DNA of 64,000 bases from Atopobium deltae (GTDB lineage Bacteria; Actinomycetota; Coriobacteriia; Coriobacteriales; Atopobiaceae): the NCBI RefSeq assembly GCF_001552785.1, contig NZ_KQ959484.1, positions 53,812 through 117,811 of the forward strand, read 5' to 3'. The notes below the pieces were generated by a model, which was given only the letters and a program-made list of their open reading frames with translations, was not told the DNA's origin and did not search any database. How positions within the stretch are numbered: position 1 is the stretch's first letter; each line of letters begins with the position of its first letter. The position numbers and the translations under genes were made by a program. Of this stretch, positions 17,124-25,182 are shown piece by piece.

Positions 17124-17155
17124 GGTAATCCGGGGATGGATTACCACCCCCGGAT
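17124..17155 (-). promoter_or_regulatory. Mutually exclusive hairpins between arcA and arcB
   Basis: GGTAATCC (17124-17131) can pair with GGATTACC (17138-17145), and ATCCGGGG (17128-17135) can pair with CCCCGGAT (17148-17155). The arms overlap, so only one stem forms at a time. No U run follows on the minus strand. It may be a processing or stability element, or a partial attenuator, setting arcB below arcA. Confidence 0.5.
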
Positions 17156-17176
17156 CACAGACTTACAAGCCTAAAA

Positions 17177-18427
17177 TTAGATGTCCTCACGTACGAAAGG
17201 CATGCTCATGCAGCGTGGGCCACCACGACCGCGGGAGAGCTCAGCGGAAGGACATACCAAAAGATCGAGGCCCTCTTTGTAAAGAACATCGTTGGTAACG
17301 GAGTTGCGCTGATATACGCAAATCTTACCAGGAGCAACACACAGGGTGTTGGAGCCATCGTTCCACTGCTCACGAGCAGCAGCAACAGGATCGCCGCCAC
17401 CGCAAGGAATGAGCTTGACGGCGTCAAGGCCAAGAGCCTTAGAAAGAACGTGCTCGAGCGTGTCATTCATTTCTTCGATCTTGACCTCGCCCTGGGAAGC
17501 ACCCTTGGTGAGCTTGAAGACGCGCAGGGTACCCATAATGCCTGGGTGGATGGTGAACTTGTCAACATCGATCTGCGTGAAGACAGTGTCGAGGTGCATG
17601 AATGCACGGGTGGAAGGAATGTCGAATGCATAGATGGTGTCAATCTCGCAAACGTCGCCCTTCTCCCAGAACATGTTCTGAGCCAAAGCATCGATAGCTG
17701 CGGCCTGGGTGCGCTGAGAAATACCAATAGCCAAAGTGTGAGCGTTGATGTTCAGAACGTCGCCACCCTCGGTGTGATATGCGGAGTCACGACGGTACCA
17801 CAAAGGTGCGTCGTTGAAGCCTGGGTGATCGCGGAACAAGTACTTACCGTACAGGGTCTCGCGGTTACGGGTGACCGAGTACATGCGGTTAAGGTTTACA
17901 CCCTTACCAACAATTGCGAAGGGGTCACGCGTGAAGTAGGTGTTGGGCATTGGGTCGATCAGAAGATCAGACTCACCATCGACATCGTGTCCAACCATGT
18001 CATCCAGAAGAGAAGAAGAGTTGGTAGGAAGCTCAAGCTCGTTCTTACGAATACCAGCAATGGTCTTCTCTACAAATGCCTGAGTATCGGTAATGGAGTC
18101 CATGAACTCCTTAACTGCTGCACGAGCAGTGGTGCCACGAAGGCCAGACTCGTCGAGCCACTGGTTGGTGAACTCCTCACGAGAACCAGCTGCATCAAGA
18201 GCCTCAGCAACAAGCTTCTCGAGGTAAAGAACCTCGGCGCCCTCACCGCGAAGAATTTCTGCAAATTTGTCATGCTCTTGCTGAGCAACCTCTAGGAAAG
18301 GTACATCGTCAAACAACAAACGACCAAGCTCATCGGGGGGAAGATTGAGAAGTTCCTCACCAGGACGGTGAAGCAAGACTTGCTTCAGAGGACCAATCTC
18401 GCTGTGGACGTAGAGTCCGTTAGCCAT
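17177..18427 (-). CDS. arcA: Arginine deiminase
   Basis: Hydrolyses arginine to citrulline and ammonia, the first step of arginine fermentation. 416 residues. Motifs include the FTRDPF substrate-binding segment near 165, EGGDVLNI near 225, HLDTVFTQID near 280, and the catalytic cysteine in RGGPRCMSMPF at the C terminus. Start ATG at 18427 has GGAGGAGGG just upstream; an open extension to 18478 is rejected because it contains that site. A promoter candidate lies ~190 nt upstream. Confidence 0.96.
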   Translation of the reverse strand: MANGLYVHSEIGPLKQVLLHRPGEELLNLPPDELGRLLFDDVPFLEVAQQEHDKFAEILRGEGAEVLYLEKLVAEALDAAGSREEFTNQWLDESGLRGTTARAAVKEFMDSITDTQAFVEKTIAGIRKNELELPTNSSSLLDDMVGHDVDGESDLLIDPMPNTYFTRDPFAIVGKGVNLNRMYSVTRNRETLYGKYLFRDHPGFNDAPLWYRRDSAYHTEGGDVLNINAHTLAIGISQRTQAAAIDALAQNMFWEKGDVCEIDTIYAFDIPSTRAFMHLDTVFTQIDVDKFTIHPGIMGTLRVFKLTKGASQGEVKIEEMNDTLEHVLSKALGLDAVKLIPCGGGDPVAAAREQWNDGSNTLCVAPGKICVYQRNSVTNDVLYKEGLDLLVCPSAELSRGRGGPRCMSMPFVREDI

Positions 18428-18612
18428 TGTCCCTCCTCCTTTCAATGCCGCATTATGCGACGCTCTCTGGACTAGCACGCGTGTACGGGCTTGTGCGGCT
18501 TGTGGCGCTATGTCGCCTTGCGGCGGCGCGCTGGTTGCACAGCCATGTACGGCATGCCTTACTTAAAACACGGAAACAAACGTCTTGTCCGTACCGTGGA
18601 TTTACATCTATC

Positions 18613-18640
18613 AATATACCCGCATTATCCAATAAATCAA
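18613..18640 (-). promoter_or_regulatory. Candidate arcA promoter
   Basis: On the minus strand TTGATT (18640-18635) and TATATT (18618-18613) are spaced by 16 bp. This leaves a leader of ~180 nt that contains a GC-rich stem region near 18500-18535. Confidence 0.5.
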
Positions 18641-19260
18641 ACAAAAAATTTGAACGGCATGTATCCGCCCGTTAACGGCCTTGAAATACTTGCGTCTGCA
18701 TAAATGATTCATATATCCCCCATAAACTATGGTAATTAACTGGTATTTTTCGTTGAAACTCGAATTTTTATAAAATAAACGTTTCGAGAAATTCATCATT
18801 TGTACAAATAGTTAACATTTCGGTAATATGGCATAATATTCAGTAAAATCGATATTTTTATTCACTACATACGGATGGTTTTATACCCGTTTTTATGCTT
18901 TAAGACTTGACGGGTGCACGCTGACTATAAAAAGCACCTGACCAGCATGTTTTATAAAATTTATAAGGATTAAGGCGCTTTTTATTTGTGGTTTGTATCG
19001 ATATGCAAGTATATTTTTTTGCGATATGCCCCAAAAAATGAATAAATTTGCAGTGCATACTGAGGCACAGTTTTCAATAATCGGTCACAAAGTATCGATA
19101 ATCGGCTGTTCGTAGGTTAATGGTCGTCTAACAGCCGAGAAGAGCGGCCGCTTATCAACTGCCCAGCGCTGGGCGCTGGTGCACATGAGCGCTGAGAATG
19201 ATGGTATATTTTTAAAGCACGCAAAGCGTGCGCCACAACACTTTAAAAGGATGATCTCGC
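18641..19260. other. Long intergenic region, arcA / rRNA methyltransferase
   Basis: No gene is seen. The part to ~19080 is very AT-rich with many TTTTTA/TAAAA tracts and may hold regulator sites for arcA. GCCCAGCGCTGGGC (19161-19174) is a perfect 14-bp palindrome just upstream of the methyltransferase gene. A CGAGAAG motif is at 19136-19142. TATATT near 19205 is a possible -10 for the gene starting at 19261. Confidence 0.5.
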
Positions 19261-20694
19261 ATGGCACAAAGCACAGCACAAAACACCACACTTACGCTCG
19301 AACGCATGACCTATGGCCCAAGTGCGCTTGCGCATGACAGGGACGGCAAAACTGTGTTTGTACTGGGTGGTGTTGCGGGCGATACCGTCGAGGCGCAAAT
19401 CACGTCGCAGCATAAAAGCTATAGCAATGCTCAGGTCGTCAACATCGTCGAGCGAGGGCCACATCATATAAAGCCCGCGTGCTCCGAAGTTGAACTTCTT
19501 AGCGGATGCCCTTGGGCAAACGTTGACTATGCCTACCAGCTCATCGCCAAACAAGGGCACGTTACCAATGCCCTCATGCGTATTGCGCACTTCGATCCAT
19601 CGCGGATAGAAACGCTCGTGGCACCATGCCAGCAGGCATCGGATTCATGGCACTATCGCAATAAACTCGAACTTACTGCCGAGAAGACCTGTGGCCGCGT
19701 CCAGATCGGCGTTCGCAATAGTGCTACAAACCAGCTCATGGCCTTAAAGCGCACTGAGCTTCTCCCCTCGCCTCTTGCGAGTCTGCCAAAAGCCGTTGCT
19801 GGTGCCCTAGGCTATCTGTCAAACTCGCGTGATTTGTCGTTGCTGCGAGTTGGCATACGCGCATCAAAACGCACCAAGGATCTCGAGCTGGCGCTATGGT
19901 GCGAACCTGAAGCGTTTCCGCGCTCGCAGGTGGCACGCGTTTTAAATGACGCAATACAGGAGCAGGCCAAGCTTACAAGCATTGTGCGCGTGCTTATCAA
20001 AGGTCCACAAAAGGCGAGAAAAACAGTTGGTGTCGAGCGCCTTTTTGGCAAGGGCTCTTGGAGCGAGCAACTGTTGTATAACATGCCCGCGACACCGCAG
20101 GCAGACGTAAATGCAAATTTGAATGCGCACGCAGGCTCAAGCGTCACCACAAACGGCACACGCATGACCTTCTCGGCACCTTCATTTTTCCAGGTGAATA
20201 CCAAGGGTGCAGAGAAACTCGTCGAGCTGGTCATGGAGTTCTTGCAGCCCGCGAGCAACGATATCGCCATGGATCTGTATAGTGGCGCGGGCACGTTTAC
20301 CTTGCCGCTCGCCCGTCGCTGCAAGCAGGTATATGCCGTCGAAAGCTACGGATCGTCGGTTCGGGACCTACGCCGAAATCTTGATGCATGTGGCTTGCAC
20401 AATGTGCAGATCACGGGCGGCGATGCGGGACGCGAGTTTCCCGATACGCGAGCAAATATCATCGTGGTCGATCCCCCACGCTCGGGCCTGGCGCCAAACG
20501 TCATCGATCAGCTGTGCGAACAGCCCGCTCGAAGCATTACCTATGTGTCATGTGATCCAGCGACACTGGCCCGTGATTTGGCTCGCTTTGAAGAGAGGGG
20601 CATCTATAAGGTACAACGCATTGTGCCTGTTGATTTATTCCCGCAGACATTCCATGTTGAGACGGTCTGTTTGATGTCAAGAGTGAAGGACTAA
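19261..20694 (+). CDS. rlmD: RlmD/RumA-type 23S rRNA (uracil-5-)-methyltransferase
   Basis: Transfers a methyl group from SAM to a uridine in rRNA. 477 residues: N-terminal TRAM domain (~5-60), a cysteine-bearing segment with PAC and SGCPW, then the SAM domain with FFQVNTKGAE, DLYSGAGTFTLPLA near 340, DPPRSGL near 405 and the catalytic cysteine in YVSCDPATLARD near 430. The start has AAAAGGA upstream. Which uridine is modified (1939, 747 or tRNA U54) cannot be told here. Its 3' end is the integration site of a small island: the last 42 bp recur 2.5 kb downstream. Confidence 0.9.
   Translation: MAQSTAQNTTLTLERMTYGPSALAHDRDGKTVFVLGGVAGDTVEAQITSQHKSYSNAQVVNIVERGPHHIKPACSEVELLSGCPWANVDYAYQLIAKQGHVTNALMRIAHFDPSRIETLVAPCQQASDSWHYRNKLELTAEKTCGRVQIGVRNSATNQLMALKRTELLPSPLASLPKAVAGALGYLSNSRDLSLLRVGIRASKRTKDLELALWCEPEAFPRSQVARVLNDAIQEQAKLTSIVRVLIKGPQKARKTVGVERLFGKGSWSEQLLYNMPATPQADVNANLNAHAGSSVTTNGTRMTFSAPSFFQVNTKGAEKLVELVMEFLQPASNDIAMDLYSGAGTFTLPLARRCKQVYAVESYGSSVRDLRRNLDACGLHNVQITGGDAGREFPDTRANIIVVDPPRSGLAPNVIDQLCEQPARSITYVSCDPATLARDLARFEERGIYKVQRIVPVDLFPQTFHVETVCLMSRVKD
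20653..20694 (+). repeat. attL-like copy: 3' end of the methyltransferase gene
   Basis: This stretch encodes HVETVCLMSRVKD and the stop. A diverged copy at 23192-23233 encodes HVETVCLLSRVEE and a stop, with GAGACGGTCTGT identical in both. Weaker similarity continues for ~45 nt past the stops. The conserved 3' end of this gene family (rum) is a known integration site for mobile elements in streptococci. Confidence 0.75.
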
Positions 20695-20782
20695 ACTGTA
20701 TAAAAAAGGCCTGAAATCAAGGGATTTCGAAGAACTGTCCCGGTTTGGGCAAATGTTCGAAATTCCTTTTTTAGACCGTTTG

Positions 20783-20904
20783 ACAACAGTTCTGACTACT
20801 GGAAAATAGAGGGTTGTAACTACGGAAGTGCTTTTTGCCGTATTGAGACTACAGAACTGTTGTTATAGGTGGTTTTGGAGATATTGAGACTATGGAACCG
20901 TCGT
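20783..20904. repeat. Inverted and direct repeats at the island's left end
   Basis: ACAACAGTTCTG (20783-20794) and CAGAACTGTTGT (20852-20863) are a perfect 12-bp inverted pair. TATTGAGACTA followed by GAAC recurs at 20841 and 20882. Such clusters beside an att site resemble recombinase arm sites. No gene lies in 20695-21028. Confidence 0.5.
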
Positions 20905-20951
20905 CAATTATCTTAGTCACCACGCAAAATGATACAAAAATACTCAAACCG

Positions 20952-20979
20952 TTGAAAAATATAAGATATCTGGTATAAT
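20952..20979 (+). promoter_or_regulatory. Promoter of the HTH gene
   Basis: TTGAAA (20952-20957), 16 bp, TATAAT (20974-20979). The start codon of the helix-turn-helix gene is 50 nt downstream. Confidence 0.65.
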
Positions 20980-21028
20980 GTTTTTTTGGAATATTGCGTG
21001 CGCATTTTCGTGAGTGGGGAGAACCTAA

Positions 21029-21226
21029 ATGAGCGAAATAATAAAAGAAGAAAAATGGATCGGTACAAAAGAGGCGGCTGAGTATCTTGGCGTGCAGCCT
21101 GCCACTATTCGTGACTGGATTCGCAAGGGCAAAGATATCCCTCGGAGGAAGATAGGGAAAGCCTGGAAGTTCAAACTCTCCGAACTGAAGGAGTGGATTG
21201 CCAGTGGAAAAAGTGCAATCGAATGA
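21029..21226 (+). CDS. Excisionase-like helix-turn-helix protein
   Basis: 65 residues forming a single MerR/HTH_17-type winged helix: the motif WIGTKEAAEYLGVQPATIRD gives the DNA-reading helix, followed by the IGKAWKFKLSELKEW wing. Such proteins act as Xis factors or as small regulators ahead of restriction-modification and mobile genes. GGGGAG precedes the ATG. The setting at an att-like junction favours an excision or regulatory role. The partner integrase or methylase is missing. Confidence 0.75.
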   Translation: MSEIIKEEKWIGTKEAAEYLGVQPATIRDWIRKGKDIPRRKIGKAWKFKLSELKEWIASGKSAIE

Positions 21227-21289
21227 CAAGGTAATATTTGCGGAAATTATTCTTGGTGATAATCGATTCTTATATTCATCAAAATATAA

Positions 21290-21472
21290 GCCATACTCGT
21301 TGATAACATCAAGATATATGTACAAGGCCGTCGGTCCTGGACTAACAAAGCATCCGTTTTGCCAGACATTGGATTTAATGCCAAAAGCCAGGTGATGAAG
21401 CTTGTTGTATTTTGCGGAATAAGTCTTATTCTGGCATTCGTTTTAACGGTAATTATTCCATTATGGTTATAA
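21290..21472 (+). pseudogene. Fragment of an unrecognised gene with a C-terminal membrane helix
   Basis: An open frame without a good start codon whose end, from the ATG at 21395, reads MKLVVFCGISLILAFVLTVI and a few more residues, a single hydrophobic helix. It probably is the leftover 3' end of a larger membrane-anchored protein of the island. An overlapping frame (21198-21395) is the alternative; neither matches a family I know. Confidence 0.25.
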
Positions 21473-21571
21473 GGTTATATGCGAATAAAACTCTTTGATT
21501 TTTCTGTCGCAGCAAAGTTTTAAGCATAGTATATGGCGATAAAGAATAGAATTTGCTAAGGAGATAGTTTT

Positions 21572-22072
21572 ATGGATTATATACGAGCGATTCTGGACGG
21601 GATTGCAATAGCCGCAATCTTTAACGGTGCAGTGGCAGTCTTGGTACTTATTAATCCAAGATACTTTTTTGATTCTTATCCAAAGGCAATTCAGAAAGTT
21701 GCGCCGGAACAGATGACAAAAAAAGAGAAAAACATAAATCTCTTTCTAACAATTATAATTTGCGGGATTTGTTTCATATATTCAGCAGCAAGTTTTTTCC
21801 ATGCTGGAATTTCAGGTTTTTGGAATCTTTTTTGGATGGGCTATATTCAGTGGAGCATATTAAACTTAGGGGATTTCTTTTTGTTGGATTGTCTGTTGTT
21901 CCAGGGGAAATATAAGGATAAAATCGTCATTCAGGGGACAGAGGGACATCCGGATTATGAATTCAGTAACTGGATGAGGCATTTGGCAATCATGGAACAT
22001 TTTGTAGTTACTCCGTTTTTAATTATACCATTTGTAGCGGCGGTTCAGGCTTTGATTGTTGGAATATTATAA
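21572..22072 (+). CDS. Membrane protein of unknown function
   Basis: 166 residues with about four hydrophobic helices (~8-28, 53-75, 80-105, 140-165) and a short polar loop containing GTEGHPDYEFSNWMRH between the third and fourth. AAGGAGATAG precedes the ATG. Base composition is AT-rich like the rest of the island. The family is not recognised. It precedes the broken reductase by 100 nt on the same strand and may once have shared its transcript. Confidence 0.6.
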   Translation: MDYIRAILDGIAIAAIFNGAVAVLVLINPRYFFDSYPKAIQKVAPEQMTKKEKNINLFLTIIICGICFIYSAASFFHAGISGFWNLFWMGYIQWSILNLGDFFLLDCLLFQGKYKDKIVIQGTEGHPDYEFSNWMRHLAIMEHFVVTPFLIIPFVAAVQALIVGIL

Positions 22073-22172
22073 AGATGAATTTTTGGGTCATTTATCTAAA
22101 TGGATAGTGAGCTTTTGTTTGGATACGTAAAATACATCGAAATTTAGGAAGAAACATAAAAGGACCGTAAAG

Positions 22173-23043
22173 ATGAGAGTATTGATTTATGGTGCAGGAG
22201 TGATAGGAAGTCTTTATGCGGCTTTGATTTCCGAAGCGGGAGCAGACGTATCCGTATATGCTCGTGGAAATCGTTTGAAAGAATTACAGATGTATGGGCT
22301 AAGGTATAAAAAAAAATAATGAGATTCAGACTGCCAAAGTATCCGTTTTATCTCGACTGCTGCCGTTAGACAGTTATGATTTTATATTGCTTGCGGTAAG
22401 AGAAAATCAGTTGCATATTGCTTTGGCGGAACTGAAAGCTAATATAAGTCCCGTCATTGTAACTATGGTAAATTCTTTAGAAACGTATGATACATGGGAA
22501 AAGATTTGCGGAAAAGGACGTATCCTCCCTGCTTTCCCTGGTGCCGGCGGCGGCTTTGACGGAGATATTTTGGATGCAGCCCTTGCGCCTCGCTTTATTC
22601 AGCCAACTACAATCGGCATATCAGGTGGTCGTGAGAAAGAACTGTTCGATTTGTTCCGATCGGCAAGAATTCCATGCCAAGTTGTAAAAGACATGCATTC
22701 ATGGCAGATCTGTCATCTTGCAATGGTCGTGCCGATTGCAGATGCTTATTATCATTCAGATGATCCTGAGCATGCCGGAAACGATCGTGTATTAATGAAT
22801 AAAACAGCTAAGCAAATCAGAAGAAATCTTTTTAATGTTAAAACAAAAGGAATTAAACTTGTTCCGATAAAAATGAAGTTTTTACAAATTCTTCCATGCT
22901 CTATTATGGGGTTTATTCTTGGGATTATTTTTCGAAGCCGTTTTGGTGAAAAGTTTATGTACCGACATTCAATAAAGGTTCCGGATGAAATGAGGCGGTT
23001 ACATGAGCAATTTTATAACTATATAGGTATTTATGACGAATGA
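22173..23043 (+). pseudogene. Ketopantoate reductase family gene split by a frameshift in A9
   Basis: The first 48 codons encode a dinucleotide-binding start (MRVLIYGAGVIGSLYAALI) and end at a TAA directly after a run of nine A (22308-22316). Removing one A joins this to the downstream frame, which continues YDFILLAVRENQ, then FPGAGGGFDG, and on to 23043. The whole would be ~290 residues, the size of PanE-type 2-dehydropantoate 2-reductases. The break may be a true mutation, a slippage switch, or a sequencing error in the homopolymer. Confidence 0.75.
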
Positions 23044-23191
23044 ACCGATAAGTGTTTGTAGGTTTTTATGCTTTTCTAAAAGCATACTGGATGTTTATTC
23101 TCAAGCATCCTTCCCTTTGCCAACTTCCATCGTGCAACGAGCGTGCAGACCTATTTCTTGATGTAGGGTTATCATCAGAGTAGTCTTAATA

Positions 23192-23233
23192 CATGTGGAG
23201 ACGGTCTGTCTCCTGTCACGGGTTGAGGAGTAA
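23192..23233 (+). repeat. attR-like copy of a methyltransferase 3' end
   Basis: Encodes the C-terminal residues HVETVCLLSRVEE and a stop, with synonymous and conservative differences from the resident rlmD end at 20653-20694. Because the copy is diverged rather than identical, the element probably brought the end of another species' gene with it. Confidence 0.75.
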
Positions 23234-23294
23234 ACATAATAGAAACAGCTTGAAATTAGGGGATTCCAGCGGTGTTCCGAAAAAAGGAGCATCT

Positions 23295-24857
23295 TTAGTC
23301 GTCGATATTCTCGTCATCATCAACGCCATCCTCGCTGAGGTGAATGCCCTCGGTCTTCAACCAATCACTATCGGGTCTTGTAACCAAGCGACTGTTGCCG
23401 TACGCGCGATCTAACGGCAAAATAGTCTCCCCTTGGTACGCCCCCGAAAGATAGCGTTGCACCACGAGCGCCAAGTCCACTTTATTCTCGTCAAGCAACG
23501 AAAGCGGTAAAAGAAGCTGCACCTTTTTATACTTTGGGTTGTACATAGGAATGGCCGTCTTATAATTCCATTCTACCCGCTTGAGCGCCATTTTGATCGC
23601 GTATTCCAAACGATTCTTGATCCAGTTAAAACTCTGGTTGTTGGCGTCAATGCGCTGCGCAAGCTCCTCAAAGTATGCTTTTCGCTCGGCAAGCGGAGCA
23701 GACAAATCGTAGGCGTCATCTATATCCATGTCGCCAATCTGCCGCATTTCGGGCGGGCAGCACTTCTTTAAAAACGGCACGGGAAAACGATACAAGCGCT
23801 CGATAATAATGTGCTGATAGTCGCATGAAAGATCGCCCGTACTGGTATCGTAGAGCATGTTCTGCAGGTTTTTACCAAAATAGTTGGCACGTGCGGGCAG
23901 TGGATTAAAGACCCGAACAAGCGTTTTACCTGCGTCTTCGCCCGCAACAACAAAATCAATCAAATACCAGTAATTCTCTTTATCCAGGATGTCACTCTTT
24001 TTGAAGAGTGCAAAAATGTCATTGTACTTGCGATCGACCAACCCCGTATTAAAAGCGGCGTATTCCTCGTTTGTCTCGAGATCCTTCTTGATAAGCACTT
24101 TGCGCTCGTACACGAGGCGCAAAAAGGTGTAATTCAAATAATTACGGAGAAGGGCATAGCGCTGATACTCGTCGTCTACCTCAGGATCTTCTCCGCAATA
24201 CCAACGTTCTGGCAGCGCCATCCCAGCAAGACTTGGATACTTATCGTAGTGAATAAACGCCCACTTTGTGAGCCACGAATGCACCGTGGGGAATTTCTCG
24301 CGATGACCGTTGTCGCGGTAGCTGCTGTCACGGTAGTTGTTGTCGCGACGATCGTTCTCTGAATACGCGCTGGCGAGAAGATCGGCGTCGTTGCGAGACT
24401 CGTTTTCGGAATAGGCGCTTCCCGAATACGCATTTTCATACGCATTTTCGCGAGAAGAATCACTTCCACGTGGCCGTAAGAAATACACAGGAGTTTTACC
24501 TGGCTCTGCTTTTACGTAAAACTCAAACGTATCGTCAAAACTTTCCAAAAAGGGACGTAGCTTAGCAAACCCAAAATCACGATAGCTTATCTTCTTCTGG
24601 ATAAGCTCTGTGCCAATCTGCACCAAATTAATCCAAGTATCTGGCGTTTTTTGCAGACTTGTCGCAATCTCTAACAGACGACCTCTCAAGTCGTCGTTGC
24701 TCAGATACGCATCACTCAGCGCTGCATCACTTACTTGCTCGTTGTTCAGCTGCTCGTCACTTAGCGTGGCATCACTTACTTGCTCATCATCCAAAGACAC
24801 GTCATTTAGTTGTTCATTACTCAAGTTGTTATCTGTAATCTGATCAAATTGAAACAC
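23295..24857 (-). CDS. OST-HTH/LOTUS and DUF3825 protein
   Basis: About 520 residues from a GTG at 24857, which has AAAGAGGT upstream and lies ~50 nt after a strong promoter. Order: a repetitive acidic N-terminal segment (~10-65) of LSDEQ/LNNEQ/VSDA-like units; a LOTUS (OST-HTH) winged helix at ~65-140, a predicted RNA-binding fold; a second repetitive stretch rich in Tyr, Ser, Arg, Asn and Asp (SENDRRDNNYRDSSYRDN-type); then a DUF3825 domain to the end. LOTUS and DUF3825 occur together in bacteria and are thought to act on RNA. Activity is unknown. It stands alone, next to the island. Confidence 0.75.
   Translation of the reverse strand: MFQFDQITDNNLSNEQLNDVSLDDEQVSDATLSDEQLNNEQVSDAALSDAYLSNDDLRGRLLEIATSLQKTPDTWINLVQIGTELIQKKISYRDFGFAKLRPFLESFDDTFEFYVKAEPGKTPVYFLRPRGSDSSRENAYENAYSGSAYSENESRNDADLLASAYSENDRRDNNYRDSSYRDNGHREKFPTVHSWLTKWAFIHYDKYPSLAGMALPERWYCGEDPEVDDEYQRYALLRNYLNYTFLRLVYERKVLIKKDLETNEEYAAFNTGLVDRKYNDIFALFKKSDILDKENYWYLIDFVVAGEDAGKTLVRVFNPLPARANYFGKNLQNMLYDTSTGDLSCDYQHIIIERLYRFPVPFLKKCCPPEMRQIGDMDIDDAYDLSAPLAERKAYFEELAQRIDANNQSFNWIKNRLEYAIKMALKRVEWNYKTAIPMYNPKYKKVQLLLPLSLLDENKVDLALVVQRYLSGAYQGETILPLDRAYGNSRLVTRPDSDWLKTEGIHLSEDGVDDDENIDD
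24724..24785. repeat. 17-bp direct repeat, 45 bp apart, in the LOTUS gene
   Basis: GCATCACTTACTTGCTC occurs at 24724-24740 and 24769-24785. It encodes the repeating acidic units of the N terminus; the 45-bp step equals 15 codons, so copy-number change would keep the frame. Confidence 0.7.
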
Positions 24858-24911
24858 GTTTACCTCTTTTTGGTGTTCTGCTTTAGCCTCATCGACTAAC
24901 TCGTCAAAAGA

Positions 24912-24941
24912 ATTATATCGTTTGCGGGTGCGTAAAATCAA
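24912..24941 (-). promoter_or_regulatory. Promoter of the LOTUS-DUF3825 gene
   Basis: On the minus strand TTGATT (24941-24936), 18 bp, TATAAT (24917-24912). It sits inside an open extension of the reading frame, which argues for the downstream GTG start at 24857. Confidence 0.65.
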
Positions 24942-25182
24942 AAGTGCTACACGCAAGGTGAATTTATGGTACCCGTTGCCAAGAAAAATGCTACTAATGC
25001 TTTTATCATAAGATGCTTCCCTCTTTAGCTTGCGGGCTCTTGCTCCCCAGACGAGGCTTGTACCCCAGACGAACGCTTGTAACGCTAGTATCTACCGTAA
25101 GTAAGACACAAACTGCACCAACAAGCGGTCTATGCCCTATAATCTAGGATGTTTTACGTCGTACATAGATAGGGAGCTTTTG

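Larger units (their letters stand above)
20695..23233 (+). mobile_element. Degenerate AT-rich island inserted at rlmD 3' end
   Basis: A ~2.5 kb block bounded by the two rlmD-end copies. It is clearly more AT-rich than its neighbours and contains none of the CGAGAAG motifs seen on both sides. Cargo: an excisionase-like helix-turn-helix gene, an orphan membrane protein, a broken ketopantoate-reductase-type gene and fragments. No integrase is left, so it should not move by itself. Codon use resembles low-GC Firmicutes, which suggests transfer from that group. Confidence 0.7.

Noticed and set aside
18641..19080. ArgR boxes upstream of arcA
   Set aside because: Several TATTCA/TTATTCAC-like half sites appear in this AT-rich stretch, but none form a convincing pair; with such composition they are expected by chance.
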